Part shown: piece after piece, positions 21,653-29,853 of the stretch
Layout of the letters: each line of letters starts with the position of its first letter
Numbering within the stretch: the first letter of the stretch is position 1
Origin: Modestobacter sp. VKM Ac-2977
GTDB taxonomy: Bacteria; Actinomycetota; Actinomycetes; Mycobacteriales; Geodermatophilaceae
Reading direction: 5' to 3'
NCBI RefSeq assembly: GCF_026968045.1
Contig: NZ_JAPVBQ010000002.1
Span: 657-50,832, forward strand
DNA length: 50,176 nt
Notes under the pieces: generated by a model
The model's input: the letters and a program-made list of their open reading frames with translations, nothing else
What the model was told of the DNA's origin: nothing
Database searches by the model: none
Translations under genes and position numbers: made by a program

Positions 21653-22066
21653 GTGCTGACACATGACCAGGCCCTGTCCCTGCTCCAGGCCGCGCGGGAG
21701 GAGTCGACGAAGCTCGGCGTCCCGATGTCCTTCGCCGTGATGGACCCCAGCGGCCACCTCGTCGCGCTCATCCGGATGGACGGCGCGCCGTGGATCTCCG
21801 CCGACGTCGCGCAGGGCAAGGCGTGGACGGCGGCCGCCTACGGCGCTCCCAGCGCCGCCCAGAAGGCGAAGATGGAGCCGATGCCGAACTTCGCCTCGGC
21901 GATCACCACGATGACCGGCGGCAAGTTCACCCCGCAGACCGGCGCCGTGCCGGTGTACTCCGACGGCACGCTGCTCGGCGCGCTGGGCGGCAGTGGCGGC
22001 ACCGGCCAGCAGGACGAGGACGTCTGCGCCGCCGCCGTCGCGGCCTGCGGCTACACCGTCAGCTGA
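21653..22066 (+). CDS. GlcG/HbpS-like protein
   Basis: 137 residues, a single domain of the GlcG/HbpS (heme-binding-like) family: LTHDQALSLLQAAREESTKLGVPMSFAVMDPSGHLVALIRMDGAPWIS, then KAWTAAAYG and GAVPVYSDGTLLGALGGSGGT near the end. Members have been linked to heme binding and redox stress in Streptomyces and to glycolate loci elsewhere; the role here is unknown. GTG 21653 was chosen because the family usually starts at L-T-x-x-Q-A; there is no good Shine-Dalgarno, and an upstream TTG (21617) lies in the terminator loop. No signal peptide. Confidence 0.75.
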   Translation: MLTHDQALSLLQAAREESTKLGVPMSFAVMDPSGHLVALIRMDGAPWISADVAQGKAWTAAAYGAPSAAQKAKMEPMPNFASAITTMTGGKFTPQTGAVPVYSDGTLLGALGGSGGTGQQDEDVCAAAVAACGYTVS

Positions 22067-22112
22067 CGCCGGGAGCATCGCAGGGAGCGCCGGCGAACCG
22101 AGAGGGCTCCGT

Positions 22113-22134
22113 TCAGCTGACCTCCGTCAGCTGA
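22113..22134. terminator. Short hairpin between convergent genes
   Basis: Two copies of the palindrome TCAGCTGA (22113-22120, 22127-22134) flank CCTCCG and can pair as an 8-bp stem. A third copy lies at 22059-22066 over the stop of the GlcG-like gene. It separates that gene from the convergent membrane protein, whose stop it overlaps. Confidence 0.45.
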
Positions 22135-22744
22135 GGGGCGGGGCGGGCGAACGGAGACCGAGTCGCTCGAGCTCCAGCCTGGCCAACGCGTGCAGCGCGG
22201 CCGGGTCGCCCGCCCGCCAGCCGGCCCCGGTGCCGGCCGGCAGGCGGGCCAGCTGCGGGAGCGGGGCGGTGGCCATCGCCCGGGCGGCCAGCAGGTCGAG
22301 GTCCGGGACCCCGTCGAGCAGCCGGTCGGTCGCCCGGGCCTCGCGCAGCCAGCCCAGTCGCCAGGGCAGCCAGCGCAGCAGCAGCCAGCCCACCGGCAGC
22401 AGCACGAGCACGACGGCGAGCACGGTGGCCAGGGTGTGCACGGCGTCCGAGGCGTCCTGCCCGGCGCCGGTCACCGAGCCCCCGGCCTCGCTGAGCGATC
22501 CGAAGGGGGCCGCCAGCTCGTCGCCGACCACGGGCATCCCGCCGGCGACACCGGCCGCCGTCCCCATCGAGTCCGAGATCGACCGGCCGAGGTCGGCCAC
22601 CGCCAGGCCCGGCTCGGCCAGGACCAGCACCGCACCGTGCACCGCCCGGGCGACCAGCACCCACAGCACCGCCCAGGCCACCAGCCCCAGGTCGGCTGCC
22701 AGCTGCCGGGTGCGGTGCTCAGGACGGTCGGCGTACAGGCGCAT
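22127..22744 (-). CDS. Small two-helix membrane protein, function unknown
   Basis: 205 residues. One hydrophobic segment near residues 18-45 (GLVAWAVLWVLVARAVHGAVLVLAE) and a second at about 103-125 (LATVLAVVLVLLPVGWLLLRWLPW) flank a Gly/Ser-rich loop of about 60 residues. The C-terminal 75 residues are soluble and helical, rich in Ala, Leu and Arg. No catalytic motif is visible. ATG at 22744. A 122-bp gap separates it from the divergent AraC-DinB gene. I do not recognise the family. Confidence 0.6.
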   Translation of the reverse strand: MRLYADRPEHRTRQLAADLGLVAWAVLWVLVARAVHGAVLVLAEPGLAVADLGRSISDSMGTAAGVAGGMPVVGDELAAPFGSLSEAGGSVTGAGQDASDAVHTLATVLAVVLVLLPVGWLLLRWLPWRLGWLREARATDRLLDGVPDLDLLAARAMATAPLPQLARLPAGTGAGWRAGDPAALHALARLELERLGLRSPAPPLS

Positions 22745-22866
22745 CGGGCAGCTCCGGGTGTTCGCGGCGCAGTGGGTCCCCGGGATGGTGCGTCACCGCG
22801 GCCGGGACGGCGATCCGAGCAAGAACGGTCGGGCGCGACCGCCGCGGCGGCGGACAGACTCCTCCC

Positions 22867-23799
22867 ATGACGTCGGACCAGGTGCCCACCGGGCGCGACC
22901 GGCTCCGCGAGCTGCTGGACGCCGTGCTGGACGAGGACAACCGCACGCTCGGCGAGATGGCCGGGGACGCGTTCGCCTCGCCCTGGCACTTCAGCCGGCA
23001 GGTGGCCCGGGGAGCGGGGGAGCCGCCGGTCGCGCTGCGCCGGCGGGTGGAGCTGGAGCGCGCGGCCTGGCAGCTGGCCGGCGGGGCAAGCGTGACCGAG
23101 GTGGCGTTCTCGGCCGGGTACGAGTCCGTGGAGGGGTTCAGCCGGGCGTTCCACCGGGCCTACGGCCGTCCCCCGGGACAGTCGTGCACCGCGCGCACCC
23201 GTGACGGTCACTGGCTCCCCGCACCCAACGGCGTCCACTTCCACCCGCCCACCTCGCTGTGGGTGACCGGCGAGCAGGGGTCCCGCGGCGGCGACGAGGT
23301 CACCGCGCTGCTGGTGCACCACGCCCTGGAGGACACCCGCGCGCTGCTCGACCTCGCGACGGGCGTGCCCGAGGACGAGTACCGGCGGCCCCGCGCGCCC
23401 GGTCTCCAGGTGTTGCCCTGGGACGGTCCGGACGAGTCGCTGGCCGCCGTGCTGGACCACCTGGTGTGGGCCACGGAGGTCTGGCTCGCCGCGGTCGAGG
23501 GCGCCGACTCCCCGGCGCACGGAGCCGACGACCCCGCCACGCTGCTGGCCCGGCACGACCGCGCCGCCCCCCGGTGGCTGGCCTTCGTGCGAGAGGTGTC
23601 CCGGCGTGGGGCCTGGGGCGACCGGCTGGTCGACGCGCTCTGCGAGCCGCCGGAGACCTTCGTGGTGGGCAGCGTGGTCGCCCACGTGCTCACCTTCTCC
23701 GCGTACCGCCGGCAGCTGGCCCGGCACTGGTTCCGCGCGGCCGGCGTCGAGGTGGACGCCGGCGACCCGATCGACTGGCTGAGCAGGAGGAACGCATGA
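22867..23799 (+). CDS. AraC-type HTH fused to DinB-like domain
   Basis: 310 residues. The first 100 form an AraC double HTH (LGEMAGDAFASPWHFSRQVAR and VTEVAFSAGYESVEGFSRAFHRAYGRPPGQ) placed at the N-terminus. The rest looks like a DinB/YfiT four-helix bundle (LLVHHALEDTRALLDLATGV, VLDHLVWATEVWLAAVEG, VVAHVLTFSAYRRQLARHWF) with His residues that could bind metal. It may be a regulator that senses a small molecule or redox state through the DinB part. Its stop overlaps the next ATG (ATGA), coupling it to a DHFR-like reductase. Confidence 0.8.
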   Translation: MTSDQVPTGRDRLRELLDAVLDEDNRTLGEMAGDAFASPWHFSRQVARGAGEPPVALRRRVELERAAWQLAGGASVTEVAFSAGYESVEGFSRAFHRAYGRPPGQSCTARTRDGHWLPAPNGVHFHPPTSLWVTGEQGSRGGDEVTALLVHHALEDTRALLDLATGVPEDEYRRPRAPGLQVLPWDGPDESLAAVLDHLVWATEVWLAAVEGADSPAHGADDPATLLARHDRAAPRWLAFVREVSRRGAWGDRLVDALCEPPETFVVGSVVAHVLTFSAYRRQLARHWFRAAGVEVDAGDPIDWLSRRNA

Positions 23800-24335
23800 C
23801 CCGCACCGTCTACTACACCGCCACCTCCCTCGACGGGTTCATCGCCACCGTCGACCACTCGCTGGACTGGCTGCTCAGCCGGGAGAACGACGCCGACGGG
23901 CCGATGGGGTACGACGGCTTCATCACCGGGATCGGCGCCGTGGCCATGGGGGCGACGACCTACCTCTGGGTCCGGGAGCACGATCCCGACTGGCTGCCGG
24001 ATCAGCCCACCTGGGTCTTCACCCACCGCGACCTCACGCCACCGCCCGGGGCCGACCTCCGGTTCACCGCCGACGACCCGGCCCGGGTGCACGCGGCGAT
24101 GGGGGAGGCCGCGGGCGACAGGGACGTCTGGGTCGTCGGGGGCGGGGACCTGGCCGGCCAGTTCGCCGACCACGGTCTGCTGGACGAGGTGGTGGTCGCC
24201 ATCGCCCCGGTGACCCTGGGCAGCGGAGCGCCGTTGCTGCCGCGCCGGGTCGAGCTCGAGGTGCGGGAGTGCGCGCGCAACGGCGAGTTCGTCTGCGTCC
24301 GGTACGGGGTGCTGCGGAGCCCGGCCGGCGCCTGA
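23796..24335 (+). CDS. RibD C-terminal/DHFR-like reductase
   Basis: 179 residues with the dihydrofolate reductase-like fold: YYTATSLDGFIATVDHSLDWLL at the N-terminus, AVAMGATTYLWV, the NADPH-binding VWVVGGGDLAGQFADHGLLDEVVVAIAPVTLGSGAPLL. Such stand-alone RibD-C proteins use NADPH; substrates are mostly unknown. The Shine-Dalgarno GCAGGAGG sits 5 nt before ATG 23796 although the gene is also coupled to the upstream one. The pair may form a small stress-response unit, which is inference. Confidence 0.85.
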   Translation: MTRTVYYTATSLDGFIATVDHSLDWLLSRENDADGPMGYDGFITGIGAVAMGATTYLWVREHDPDWLPDQPTWVFTHRDLTPPPGADLRFTADDPARVHAAMGEAAGDRDVWVVGGGDLAGQFADHGLLDEVVVAIAPVTLGSGAPLLPRRVELEVRECARNGEFVCVRYGVLRSPAGA

Positions 24336-24363
24336 CCGGCCGACGCCTGACCGGCTCCTCCGG

Positions 24364-25236
24364 TCAGCGGCCGATCGCGTCCAGCTCGGCCAGGTCCTCG
24401 GCGGAGAGCTGGAGCCCCGCGCCGGCGACGTTCTCCCGCAGGTGCACCGTCGACGAGGTGCCGGGGATCAGCAGGACGTTCGGCGACCGCTGCAGCAGCC
24501 AGGCCAGCGCCACCGACATCGGCGTCGCGTCCAGCCGGGTGGCGACGGCCGAGAGCGCCGAGGACTGGAGCGGGGTGAAGCCGCCGAGCGGGAAGAACGG
24601 CACGTAGGCGATGCCGTCGGCGGCCAGGGCGTCGATCAGCTCGTCGTCGGTGCGGGCGGCGAGGTTGTACATGTTCTGCACGCACACGATGGGCGCGATC
24701 GACCGGGCCTCGGCCACCTGCTCGGCCGTCGCGTTGCTCACGCCCAGGTGCCGGACGAGCCCCTGCTGCTGCAGCTCGACGAGCGTCTCGAACGCCGCCG
24801 CGAGCGAGCCGGGCTGGGGGCCCGCGGCGTTCCCGATCCGCAGGTTGACCAGGTCGAGCACCTCCAGCCCGAGGGTCTCCAGGTCCCCGTGCACCTGGCG
24901 GCGGACGTCCGCGGGCTCCCGGGCCGTCGGCCAGCCGCCCTGGGCGTCGCGGGTCGCGCCGACCTTGGTCGCGACGTGCAGCTGCTCGGGGTAGGGGTCC
25001 AGGGCCTCGCGGATCAGCTGGTTGGTGACCTGCGGCCCGTAGGCACCACTGGTGTCGATGTGGGTGATGCCGAGGTCGACCGCCGCACGGAGGACGGCGA
25101 GGGCGCCGTCGTGGTCGGCCGGCGGGCCCATGACCCCGGGGCCGGCGAGCTGCATGGCGCCGTAGCCGAACCGGGTGACGGTCAGGTCGCCCAGGGTCCA
25201 GCTGCCGCCGGGGAGCGTGGGGGAGAGCGTGCTCAT
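24364..25236 (-). CDS. Aldo/keto reductase
   Basis: 290 residues, a TIM-barrel NAD(P)H-dependent oxidoreductase: GYGAMQLAGPGVMG, the active-site Asp region ITHIDTSGAYGPQVTNQLIREAL (Asp and Tyr), the Lys in HVATKVG and the cofactor loop VLLIPGTSSTVHLRENVAG. The usual catalytic His after the fourth strand appears as Asn/Arg (DLVNLRIG), which occurs in some bacterial members. ATG 25236 has AAGGCAGGA upstream. Divergent from the HxlR gene, which is probably its regulator. Confidence 0.85.
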   Translation of the reverse strand: MSTLSPTLPGGSWTLGDLTVTRFGYGAMQLAGPGVMGPPADHDGALAVLRAAVDLGITHIDTSGAYGPQVTNQLIREALDPYPEQLHVATKVGATRDAQGGWPTAREPADVRRQVHGDLETLGLEVLDLVNLRIGNAAGPQPGSLAAAFETLVELQQQGLVRHLGVSNATAEQVAEARSIAPIVCVQNMYNLAARTDDELIDALAADGIAYVPFFPLGGFTPLQSSALSAVATRLDATPMSVALAWLLQRSPNVLLIPGTSSTVHLRENVAGAGLQLSAEDLAELDAIGR

Positions 25237-25315
25237 GTCCTGCCTTCTGGGTGAGGGGGGTGGTGCCGAACGGCTCCACCGAGCAGGGTGGTCGTCGCGC
25301 TCTCTGACGGGAAGC

Positions 25316-25345
25316 AGGCACCTGGAAGTGCGTAGGGCACCCAGG
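25316..25345. promoter_or_regulatory. Candidate HxlR operator
   Basis: Between the divergent reductase and HxlR genes, GGCACCTGG (25317-25325) and GGCACCCAGG (25336-25345) repeat with a 19-bp offset, and CCTGG/CCAGG form an inverted pair around a 15-nt centre. The position fits a redox or aldehyde responsive HxlR site; the evidence is only pattern and location. Confidence 0.3.
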
Positions 25346-25362
25346 GGGAAGGGGAACAGCAC

Positions 25363-25806
25363 GTGACGACGATGACGGCCGCCCAGCAGAAGGCCCGGAG
25401 CAAGGCAGACTACGACGCGTTCCTGGCGGGCTGTCCGAGCCGCCAGCTGCTCGACCGGATCTCCGACAAGTGGGTGACGCTCGTCCTGGCCGCGCTCGGC
25501 ACCGGCGGCCCGTTCGTCGACGGCGGCCCGTGCAGCGGTGAGCCCCGGGCCATGCGGTACTCCGAGCTCTCCCGCCAGCTGGCCGGCGTCAGCCAGAAGA
25601 TGCTCACCCAGACGCTGCGCTCCCTGGAGCGGGACGGACTGCTCACCCGCTCCGTGACGCCGACCGTGCCGGTCACCGTCTCCTACGAGTTGACCGATCT
25701 CGGCCTCTCGCTCTACGAGACGATCCGCGGGCTCAAGGCGTGGGCCCAGCTGCACATGGACGAGGTGCTCGCCCAGCGGGCGGCGTACGACGACCGGGTC
25801 GGGTGA
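25363..25806 (+). CDS. HxlR-family transcriptional regulator
   Basis: 147 residues, winged HTH: CPSRQLLDRISDKWVTLVLAALG, MRYSELSRQLAGVSQKMLTQTLRSLERDGLLTRSV and the wing VPVTVSYELTDLG. The Cys before PSRQLLDRI is conserved in many members and can respond to oxidants or aldehydes. GTG 25363 lies 8 nt after AAGGGG; an ATG at 25372 is an alternative. It is divergent from the aldo/keto reductase, an arrangement often found for this pair. Confidence 0.9.
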   Translation: MTTMTAAQQKARSKADYDAFLAGCPSRQLLDRISDKWVTLVLAALGTGGPFVDGGPCSGEPRAMRYSELSRQLAGVSQKMLTQTLRSLERDGLLTRSVTPTVPVTVSYELTDLGLSLYETIRGLKAWAQLHMDEVLAQRAAYDDRVG

Positions 25807-25859
25807 CCCGGCGACCGGCCGGACGTGGCCGCTGACACACTGCGGGCGCCGTCCGTGCC

Positions 25860-25865
25860 TACACT
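25860..25865 (+). promoter_or_regulatory. Possible -10 box of ald
   Basis: TACACT matches TANNNT, about 92 nt before the ald ATG. CTGACA at 25832-25837 resembles a -35 but its 22-bp spacing is too long, so the -10 alone supports the call. Confidence 0.35.
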
Positions 25866-25956
25866 CCGGCCGAGGTGGGCCCCGACCGGGCCGCCCAGAC
25901 GCGGTGGCACCACCGACACCCCGGTGGCCGGCTGCCGAGACCGGGAGTCAGTGCAG

Positions 25957-27072
25957 ATGCGGGTCGGAGTCGTCCGAGAGGTCAAGAACCACGAGTACCG
26001 GGTCGCGCTCACTCCCTCCGGGGTGACCGAGCTGGTCGCCGCCGGGCACGAGGTGCTCGTCGAGGCCGACGCCGGGGTCGGCTCATCCATCCCCGACGCC
26101 GACTTCACCGCCGCCGGCGCGAAGATCCTGTCCACCGCCGACGACGTCTGGGCCGCCGCCGACCTGCTGCTGAAGGTCAAGGAGCCGATCGCCGAGGAGT
26201 TCGGCCGGATGCGCGCCGACCAGACCCTCTTCACCTACCTGCACCTGGCCGCCTCCCGGGAGTGCACCGACGCGCTGCTGGGCGCGGGCACCACGGCGAT
26301 CGCCTACGAGACGGTGCAGACCGAGGGCGGTGCGCTGCCGCTGCTGGCCCCGATGTCCGAGGTCGCCGGCCGGATGGCCCCGCAGGTGGGGGCACACACG
26401 CTGGAGCGGGCCTCCGGTGGCCGCGGCGTGCTGCTCGGCGGCGTGTCCGGCGTGCACGCGGCGAAGGTCGTCGTCCTGGGCGCCGGGGTGTCCGGGATGA
26501 ACGCGGCCACGATCGCGCTGGGCATGCAGGCCCAGGTCACCGTGCTCGACCGGGACCTGGAGAAGCTGCGTGCCGCCGACCGGCTGTACCGCGGGCACCT
26601 GCAGACCGTCGCCTCCAACGCCCTGGAGGTCGAGCGGGCGGTGCTGGAGGCCGACCTGGTGATCGGCGCCGTCCTGGTGCCCGGCGCCAAGGCGCCCACC
26701 CTGGTCAGCAACGAGCTGGTCTCCCGGATGAAGCCCGGCTCGGTGCTGGTCGACATCGCCGTCGACCAGGGCGGCTGCTTCGCCGACACCCGGCCGACCA
26801 CGCACGACGACCCGACCTTCGCCGTCCACGACTCGGTCTTCTACTGCGTGGCCAACATGCCCGGCGCGGTGCCGAACACCTCCACCTACGCGCTGACCAA
26901 CGTCACGTTGCCGTACGTGCTGGCGCTGGCGAACTCCGGGACGGCGGCCGCGCTGGCCGCCGACCCGGTGCTGGCCCGCGGAGCGAACGTCGCCGGCGGG
27001 CAGCTGGTGCACGCCGGCGTCGCCGACGCCCATGCGCTGCCCAGCGTGCCGTGGCAGGAGGTGCTGTCCTGA
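25957..27072 (+). CDS. ald: Alanine dehydrogenase
   Basis: Interconverts alanine and pyruvate plus ammonia with NAD. 371 residues, as in M. tuberculosis. Motifs: [36 protein letters not shown] with the substrate Lys, TYLHLAA with the catalytic His, the NAD-binding [20 protein letters not shown] and the closing [19 protein letters not shown] 25957 matches the family start; GTG 25951 would add two residues. Streptomyces also carries ald at this point of the backbone. Confidence 0.95.
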   Translation: MRVGVVREVKNHEYRVALTPSGVTELVAAGHEVLVEADAGVGSSIPDADFTAAGAKILSTADDVWAAADLLLKVKEPIAEEFGRMRADQTLFTYLHLAASRECTDALLGAGTTAIAYETVQTEGGALPLLAPMSEVAGRMAPQVGAHTLERASGGRGVLLGGVSGVHAAKVVVLGAGVSGMNAATIALGMQAQVTVLDRDLEKLRAADRLYRGHLQTVASNALEVERAVLEADLVIGAVLVPGAKAPTLVSNELVSRMKPGSVLVDIAVDQGGCFADTRPTTHDDPTFAVHDSVFYCVANMPGAVPNTSTYALTNVTLPYVLALANSGTAAALAADPVLARGANVAGGQLVHAGVADAHALPSVPWQEVLS

Positions 27073-28022
27073 CGGTCGCCACGAGTGCGGGCCCCGCCGT
27101 CGATCGCACGGTCACCGGCTACCTCGACCACCTGACCGTCGAGCGTGGGCTGGCCCCCAACACCATCGCGTCCTACCGCCGCGACCTGCGCCGGTACGCG
27201 GAGTTCCTCGCCGCCGGCGGGGTGCGCGGGCTGGGCGAGGTGGGGGAGTCCGACGTCACCGCGTTCCTGGTCGCCCTCCGCACCGGCGACGACGACCACC
27301 CGCCGCTGTCGGCGACCTCGGCGGCGCGGGCGGTGGTCGCCGTCCGTGGGCTGCACCGGTTCGCCCTGCTCGACGGGCTGGTCAGCGACGACGTCGCCGC
27401 GGAGGTGCGCCCACCCGCCCCGGCCCGGCGGCTGCCCAAGGCGATCCCGGTGACCGACGTCGAGGCGCTGCTGAGCGCGGCGGCGTCGGTCGAGGGGCCA
27501 CGAGGGCTCCGCGACCGGGCGCTGCTGGAGCTGCTCTACGGCACCGGCGCCCGGATCTCCGAGGCGGTCGGGCTGGCCGTCGACGACCTCGACCTGTCGT
27601 CCGCGGCGGTGCGGCTGGCCGGCAAGGGTGGCAAGGAGCGCGTCGTCCCGGTCGGCAGTTACGCGGTCACGGCGGTGCAGGACTACCTGGTGCGGGCCCG
27701 CCCGGCGCTGGCGGAGAAGGGCCGGTCCGGCGTCCGCGGGGGAGCGCTGTTCCTCAACGCCCGCGGTGGGCCGCTGTCCCGGCAGAGCGCCTGGTCGATC
27801 CTGCGGGACGCCGCCGAGCGGGCCGGGATCTCCGCCGAGCTGTCCCCGCACACGCTGCGGCACTCCTTCGCCACCCACCTGCTCGACGGCGGCGCCGACG
27901 TCCGGGTCGTGCAGGAGCTGCTCGGGCACGCCTCGGTGACGACGACGCAGGTCTACACGCTGGTCACCGTCGAGCGGCTGCGCGAGGTCTACGCCACCAG
28001 CCACCCCCGCGCGCTGCGCTGA
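27069..28022 (+). CDS. xerD: Tyrosine recombinase XerD
   Basis: Resolves chromosome dimers at dif with a partner recombinase. About 317 residues. N-terminal SAM-like domain [34 protein letters not shown]; catalytic Arg in [13 protein letters not shown], Lys in [12 protein letters not shown], HxxR in [29 protein letters not shown] and Tyr in TTQVYTL. The start is uncertain: AGGAGG at 27056-27061 points to CTG 27069 (which would overlap the ald stop as CTGA), while GTG 27051 is standard but has no ribosome site. This is the housekeeping enzyme, not a phage integrase. Confidence 0.9.
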   Translation: MTVATSAGPAVDRTVTGYLDHLTVERGLAPNTIASYRRDLRRYAEFLAAGGVRGLGEVGESDVTAFLVALRTGDDDHPPLSATSAARAVVAVRGLHRFALLDGLVSDDVAAEVRPPAPARRLPKAIPVTDVEALLSAAASVEGPRGLRDRALLELLYGTGARISEAVGLAVDDLDLSSAAVRLAGKGGKERVVPVGSYAVTAVQDYLVRARPALAEKGRSGVRGGALFLNARGGPLSRQSAWSILRDAAERAGISAELSPHTLRHSFATHLLDGGADVRVVQELLGHASVTTTQVYTLVTVERLREVYATSHPRALR

Positions 28023-28140
28023 CCCCACCCCCGTCGCCGTGGCGACGAGACCGGGCCGAGGGCTGTCTCGTGCCCGCGGAGGCAGCGCCCAGCCCGATCG
28101 CGCCGGCAGGCCGCGGCCCGGTGGGGAGGGCGCAGCGACC

Positions 28141-28154
28141 ACTTGTCGACAAGT
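28141..28154. promoter_or_regulatory. 14-bp perfect palindrome upstream of parA
   Basis: ACTTGTCGACAAGT is fully self-complementary. GACCACT (28137-28143) and AGTGGTC (28162-28168) form a second, outer inverted pair. It is 150 nt before parA in the 282-bp gap after xerD. It does not match the known parS consensus (TGTTTCACGTGAAACA). It could bind a dimeric regulator. Confidence 0.4.
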
Positions 28155-28304
28155 TGCCCTGAGTGGTCACGGTCGGCGGCGGGGCTGCCGAGAAGAGGGG
28201 TGGGAGAACGGACCGGCGGCTTCCCCCTGCTGGCAGTGCGCGTTCCCCGCCGTGCCCCCGACCGGGAGCCGCGGTCCGCACAGTCCAGGGAAGAGGCAGA
28301 AGCG

Positions 28305-29228
28305 ATGTCGTCGAGACGAGCCGAGGCGGCGGCCTCCGCCGTCGCGCTCCCGCGCGGAGGGGCCCCGGCGGGCGACGCCGAGATGGGCATCCCGACGAGC
28401 CGCGTCGACCCTGCCAAGGCCCGGCAGCGGAAGCTGCCCGACCCCAAGCCGATCACCTCCCACGGGCCGGCGCAGATCATCGCGATGTGCAACCAGAAGG
28501 GCGGGGTCGGCAAGACGACGTCGACCATCAACCTCGGTGCTGCACTCGTCGAGCAGGGCCGCCGCGTGCTGCTGGTCGACCTGGACCCGCAGGGCGCCCT
28601 GTCCGTGGGGCTCGGCGTCCCGGCGCAGGGGCTGGACCGCACCATCTACAACGCGCTGATGGAGCCGGCGACCACGCTGGCCGACGTCCGGGTGGCCACC
28701 GGCATCCCCGGGCTGGACCTGGTGCCCAGCAACATCGACCTGTCCGCCGCCGAGGTGCAGCTGGTCAGCGAGGTCGCCCGCGAGCAGACCCTGATGCGGG
28801 TGCTCGCTGCGGTGCGCCAGGACTACGACTACGTGCTCATCGACTGCCAGCCCTCCCTCGGGCTGCTGACCGTCAACGCGCTCACCGCCGCGCAGGGCGT
28901 CATCATCCCGCTGGAGTGCGAGTTCTTCTCGCTGCGCGGGGTGGCGCTGCTCGTCGACACGATCGACAAGGTCAAGGAGCGGCTCAACCCGTCCCTGGAG
29001 ATCTCCGGGATCCTCGCCACGATGTACGACACCCGGACCGTGCACTGCCGGGAGGTCTTCAGCCGGGTCGTCGAGGCCTTCGGCGACACCGTCTTCAAGA
29101 CCGTCATCTCCCGCACGGTCCGCTTCCCGGAGACCACTGTCGCCGGTCAGCCGATCACCCAGTGGGCCCCCACGTCCTCCGGCGCTGCGGCGTACCGCGA
29201 CCTCGCCAAGGAGGTGCTCGCCCTGTGA
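28305..29228 (+). CDS. ParA-family ATPase
   Basis: 307 residues. After a disordered start of about 50 residues comes the deviant Walker A NQKGGVGKTTSTINLG (KGGVGKTT at 65-72), Walker A' LLVDLDPQG, Walker B YVLIDCQPSLG and the closing IPLECEFFSLRG region. It corresponds to Rv1708 and SCO1772, the ParA-like gene linked to scpAB, and is distinct from the parA next to the origin. It probably positions DNA or SMC machinery. ATG 28305 has GGAAGAGG eight bases upstream. GTGA overlap with the next gene. Confidence 0.85.
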   Translation: MSSRRAEAAASAVALPRGGAPAGDAEMGIPTSRVDPAKARQRKLPDPKPITSHGPAQIIAMCNQKGGVGKTTSTINLGAALVEQGRRVLLVDLDPQGALSVGLGVPAQGLDRTIYNALMEPATTLADVRVATGIPGLDLVPSNIDLSAAEVQLVSEVAREQTLMRVLAAVRQDYDYVLIDCQPSLGLLTVNALTAAQGVIIPLECEFFSLRGVALLVDTIDKVKERLNPSLEISGILATMYDTRTVHCREVFSRVVEAFGDTVFKTVISRTVRFPETTVAGQPITQWAPTSSGAAAYRDLAKEVLAL

Positions 29229-29752
29229 CGCGGCGGCCTGTGCTCCCGGGTGCCTCCGAGCTGTTCCGGATGACCGACACGTCGGCGGCGGCGCAGCCGG
29301 CGCCGGTCACCGAGCTGACGACCCTCGCCGCCACCCAGTCCTCACCCGCACTGCGCTCCAACGGCTCGCGGGCCGACGACGGCCACCCCGCGGCCCCCGC
29401 CGAGCCCGCCCCGCTCGCGCTGGTGCCCGACGTGGCCGGCGGTGCGCCCCGCATCGTGGTCGACGAGCTGGCCGCGCACCGCGCCACGATGCCGGCGGCC
29501 GCGCCGCTCCGGCCGCAGCAGACCCGGGCGCGCACCGAGAAGGGGCGCACCCGGCACGAGGAGAAGATCACCGTCTACTGCTCGGCCGACGAGCTGCTCG
29601 CGCTGGAGACCGCCCGGCTGACCCTGCGCGGCCAGCACGGCGTGGCCACCGACCGTGGCCGGATCGTCCGGGAGGCGATCGCCGTCCTGCTGGACGACCT
29701 CGAGGTGCACGGCGAGAACTCCGTCCTCGTCCGCCGCCTCCGCAAGCACTGA
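29225..29752 (+). CDS. ParA-linked protein with RHH-like C-terminus
   Basis: 175 residues from GTG 29225 (ATG 29270 is an alternative). The first 105 are Ala/Pro-rich and disordered. The C-terminal 70 (TRHEEKITVYCSADELLALETARLTLRGQHGVATDRGRIVREAIAVLLDDLEVHG) look like a beta strand followed by helices, as in ribbon-helix-helix DNA-binding proteins. It is translationally coupled to the ParA gene, the usual position for a DNA-binding partner of a ParA ATPase, though it is not ParB-like. The end is basic (RRLRKH). The RHH fold is inferred from pattern alone. Confidence 0.65.
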   Translation: MTRRPVLPGASELFRMTDTSAAAQPAPVTELTTLAATQSSPALRSNGSRADDGHPAAPAEPAPLALVPDVAGGAPRIVVDELAAHRATMPAAAPLRPQQTRARTEKGRTRHEEKITVYCSADELLALETARLTLRGQHGVATDRGRIVREAIAVLLDDLEVHGENSVLVRRLRKH

Positions 29753-29766
29753 GGGGCGGCGCCGTC

Positions 29767-29823
29767 GATCATCGGCGAGTGGCTGCCCCGCCCGGCGTGT
29801 CGGGCAGCCGATCGCCGATGATC
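29767..29823. terminator. Nested cruciform/terminator before scpA
   Basis: The outer arms GATCATCGGCGA (29767-29778) and TCGCCGATGATC (29812-29823) pair over 12 bp. The inner arms GGCTGCCC (29781-29788) and GGGCAGCC (29802-29809) add 8 bp. It follows the ParA-linked gene by 14 nt and ends 18 nt before the scpA -10 box, so it could terminate the parA unit or be a protein-binding site. Confidence 0.6.
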
Positions 29824-29841
29824 AACGCCCGGACGCGGCCG

Positions 29842-29847
29842 TAGGCT
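29842..29847 (+). promoter_or_regulatory. -10 box of scpA, leaderless arrangement
   Basis: TAGGCT fits TANNNT and lies 6 nt before the scpA ATG (29854), the spacing that makes the transcript begin at the start codon. No Shine-Dalgarno precedes scpA, which agrees. No -35 is seen. Confidence 0.5.
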
Positions 29848-29853
29848 GGCCGG

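Noticed and set aside
27069..28022. Mobile-element integrase
   Set aside because: Position between ald and parA and the sequence type match housekeeping XerD; no attachment site or phage genes are nearby.
28141..28154. parS site
   Set aside because: The palindrome does not match the conserved parS sequence.
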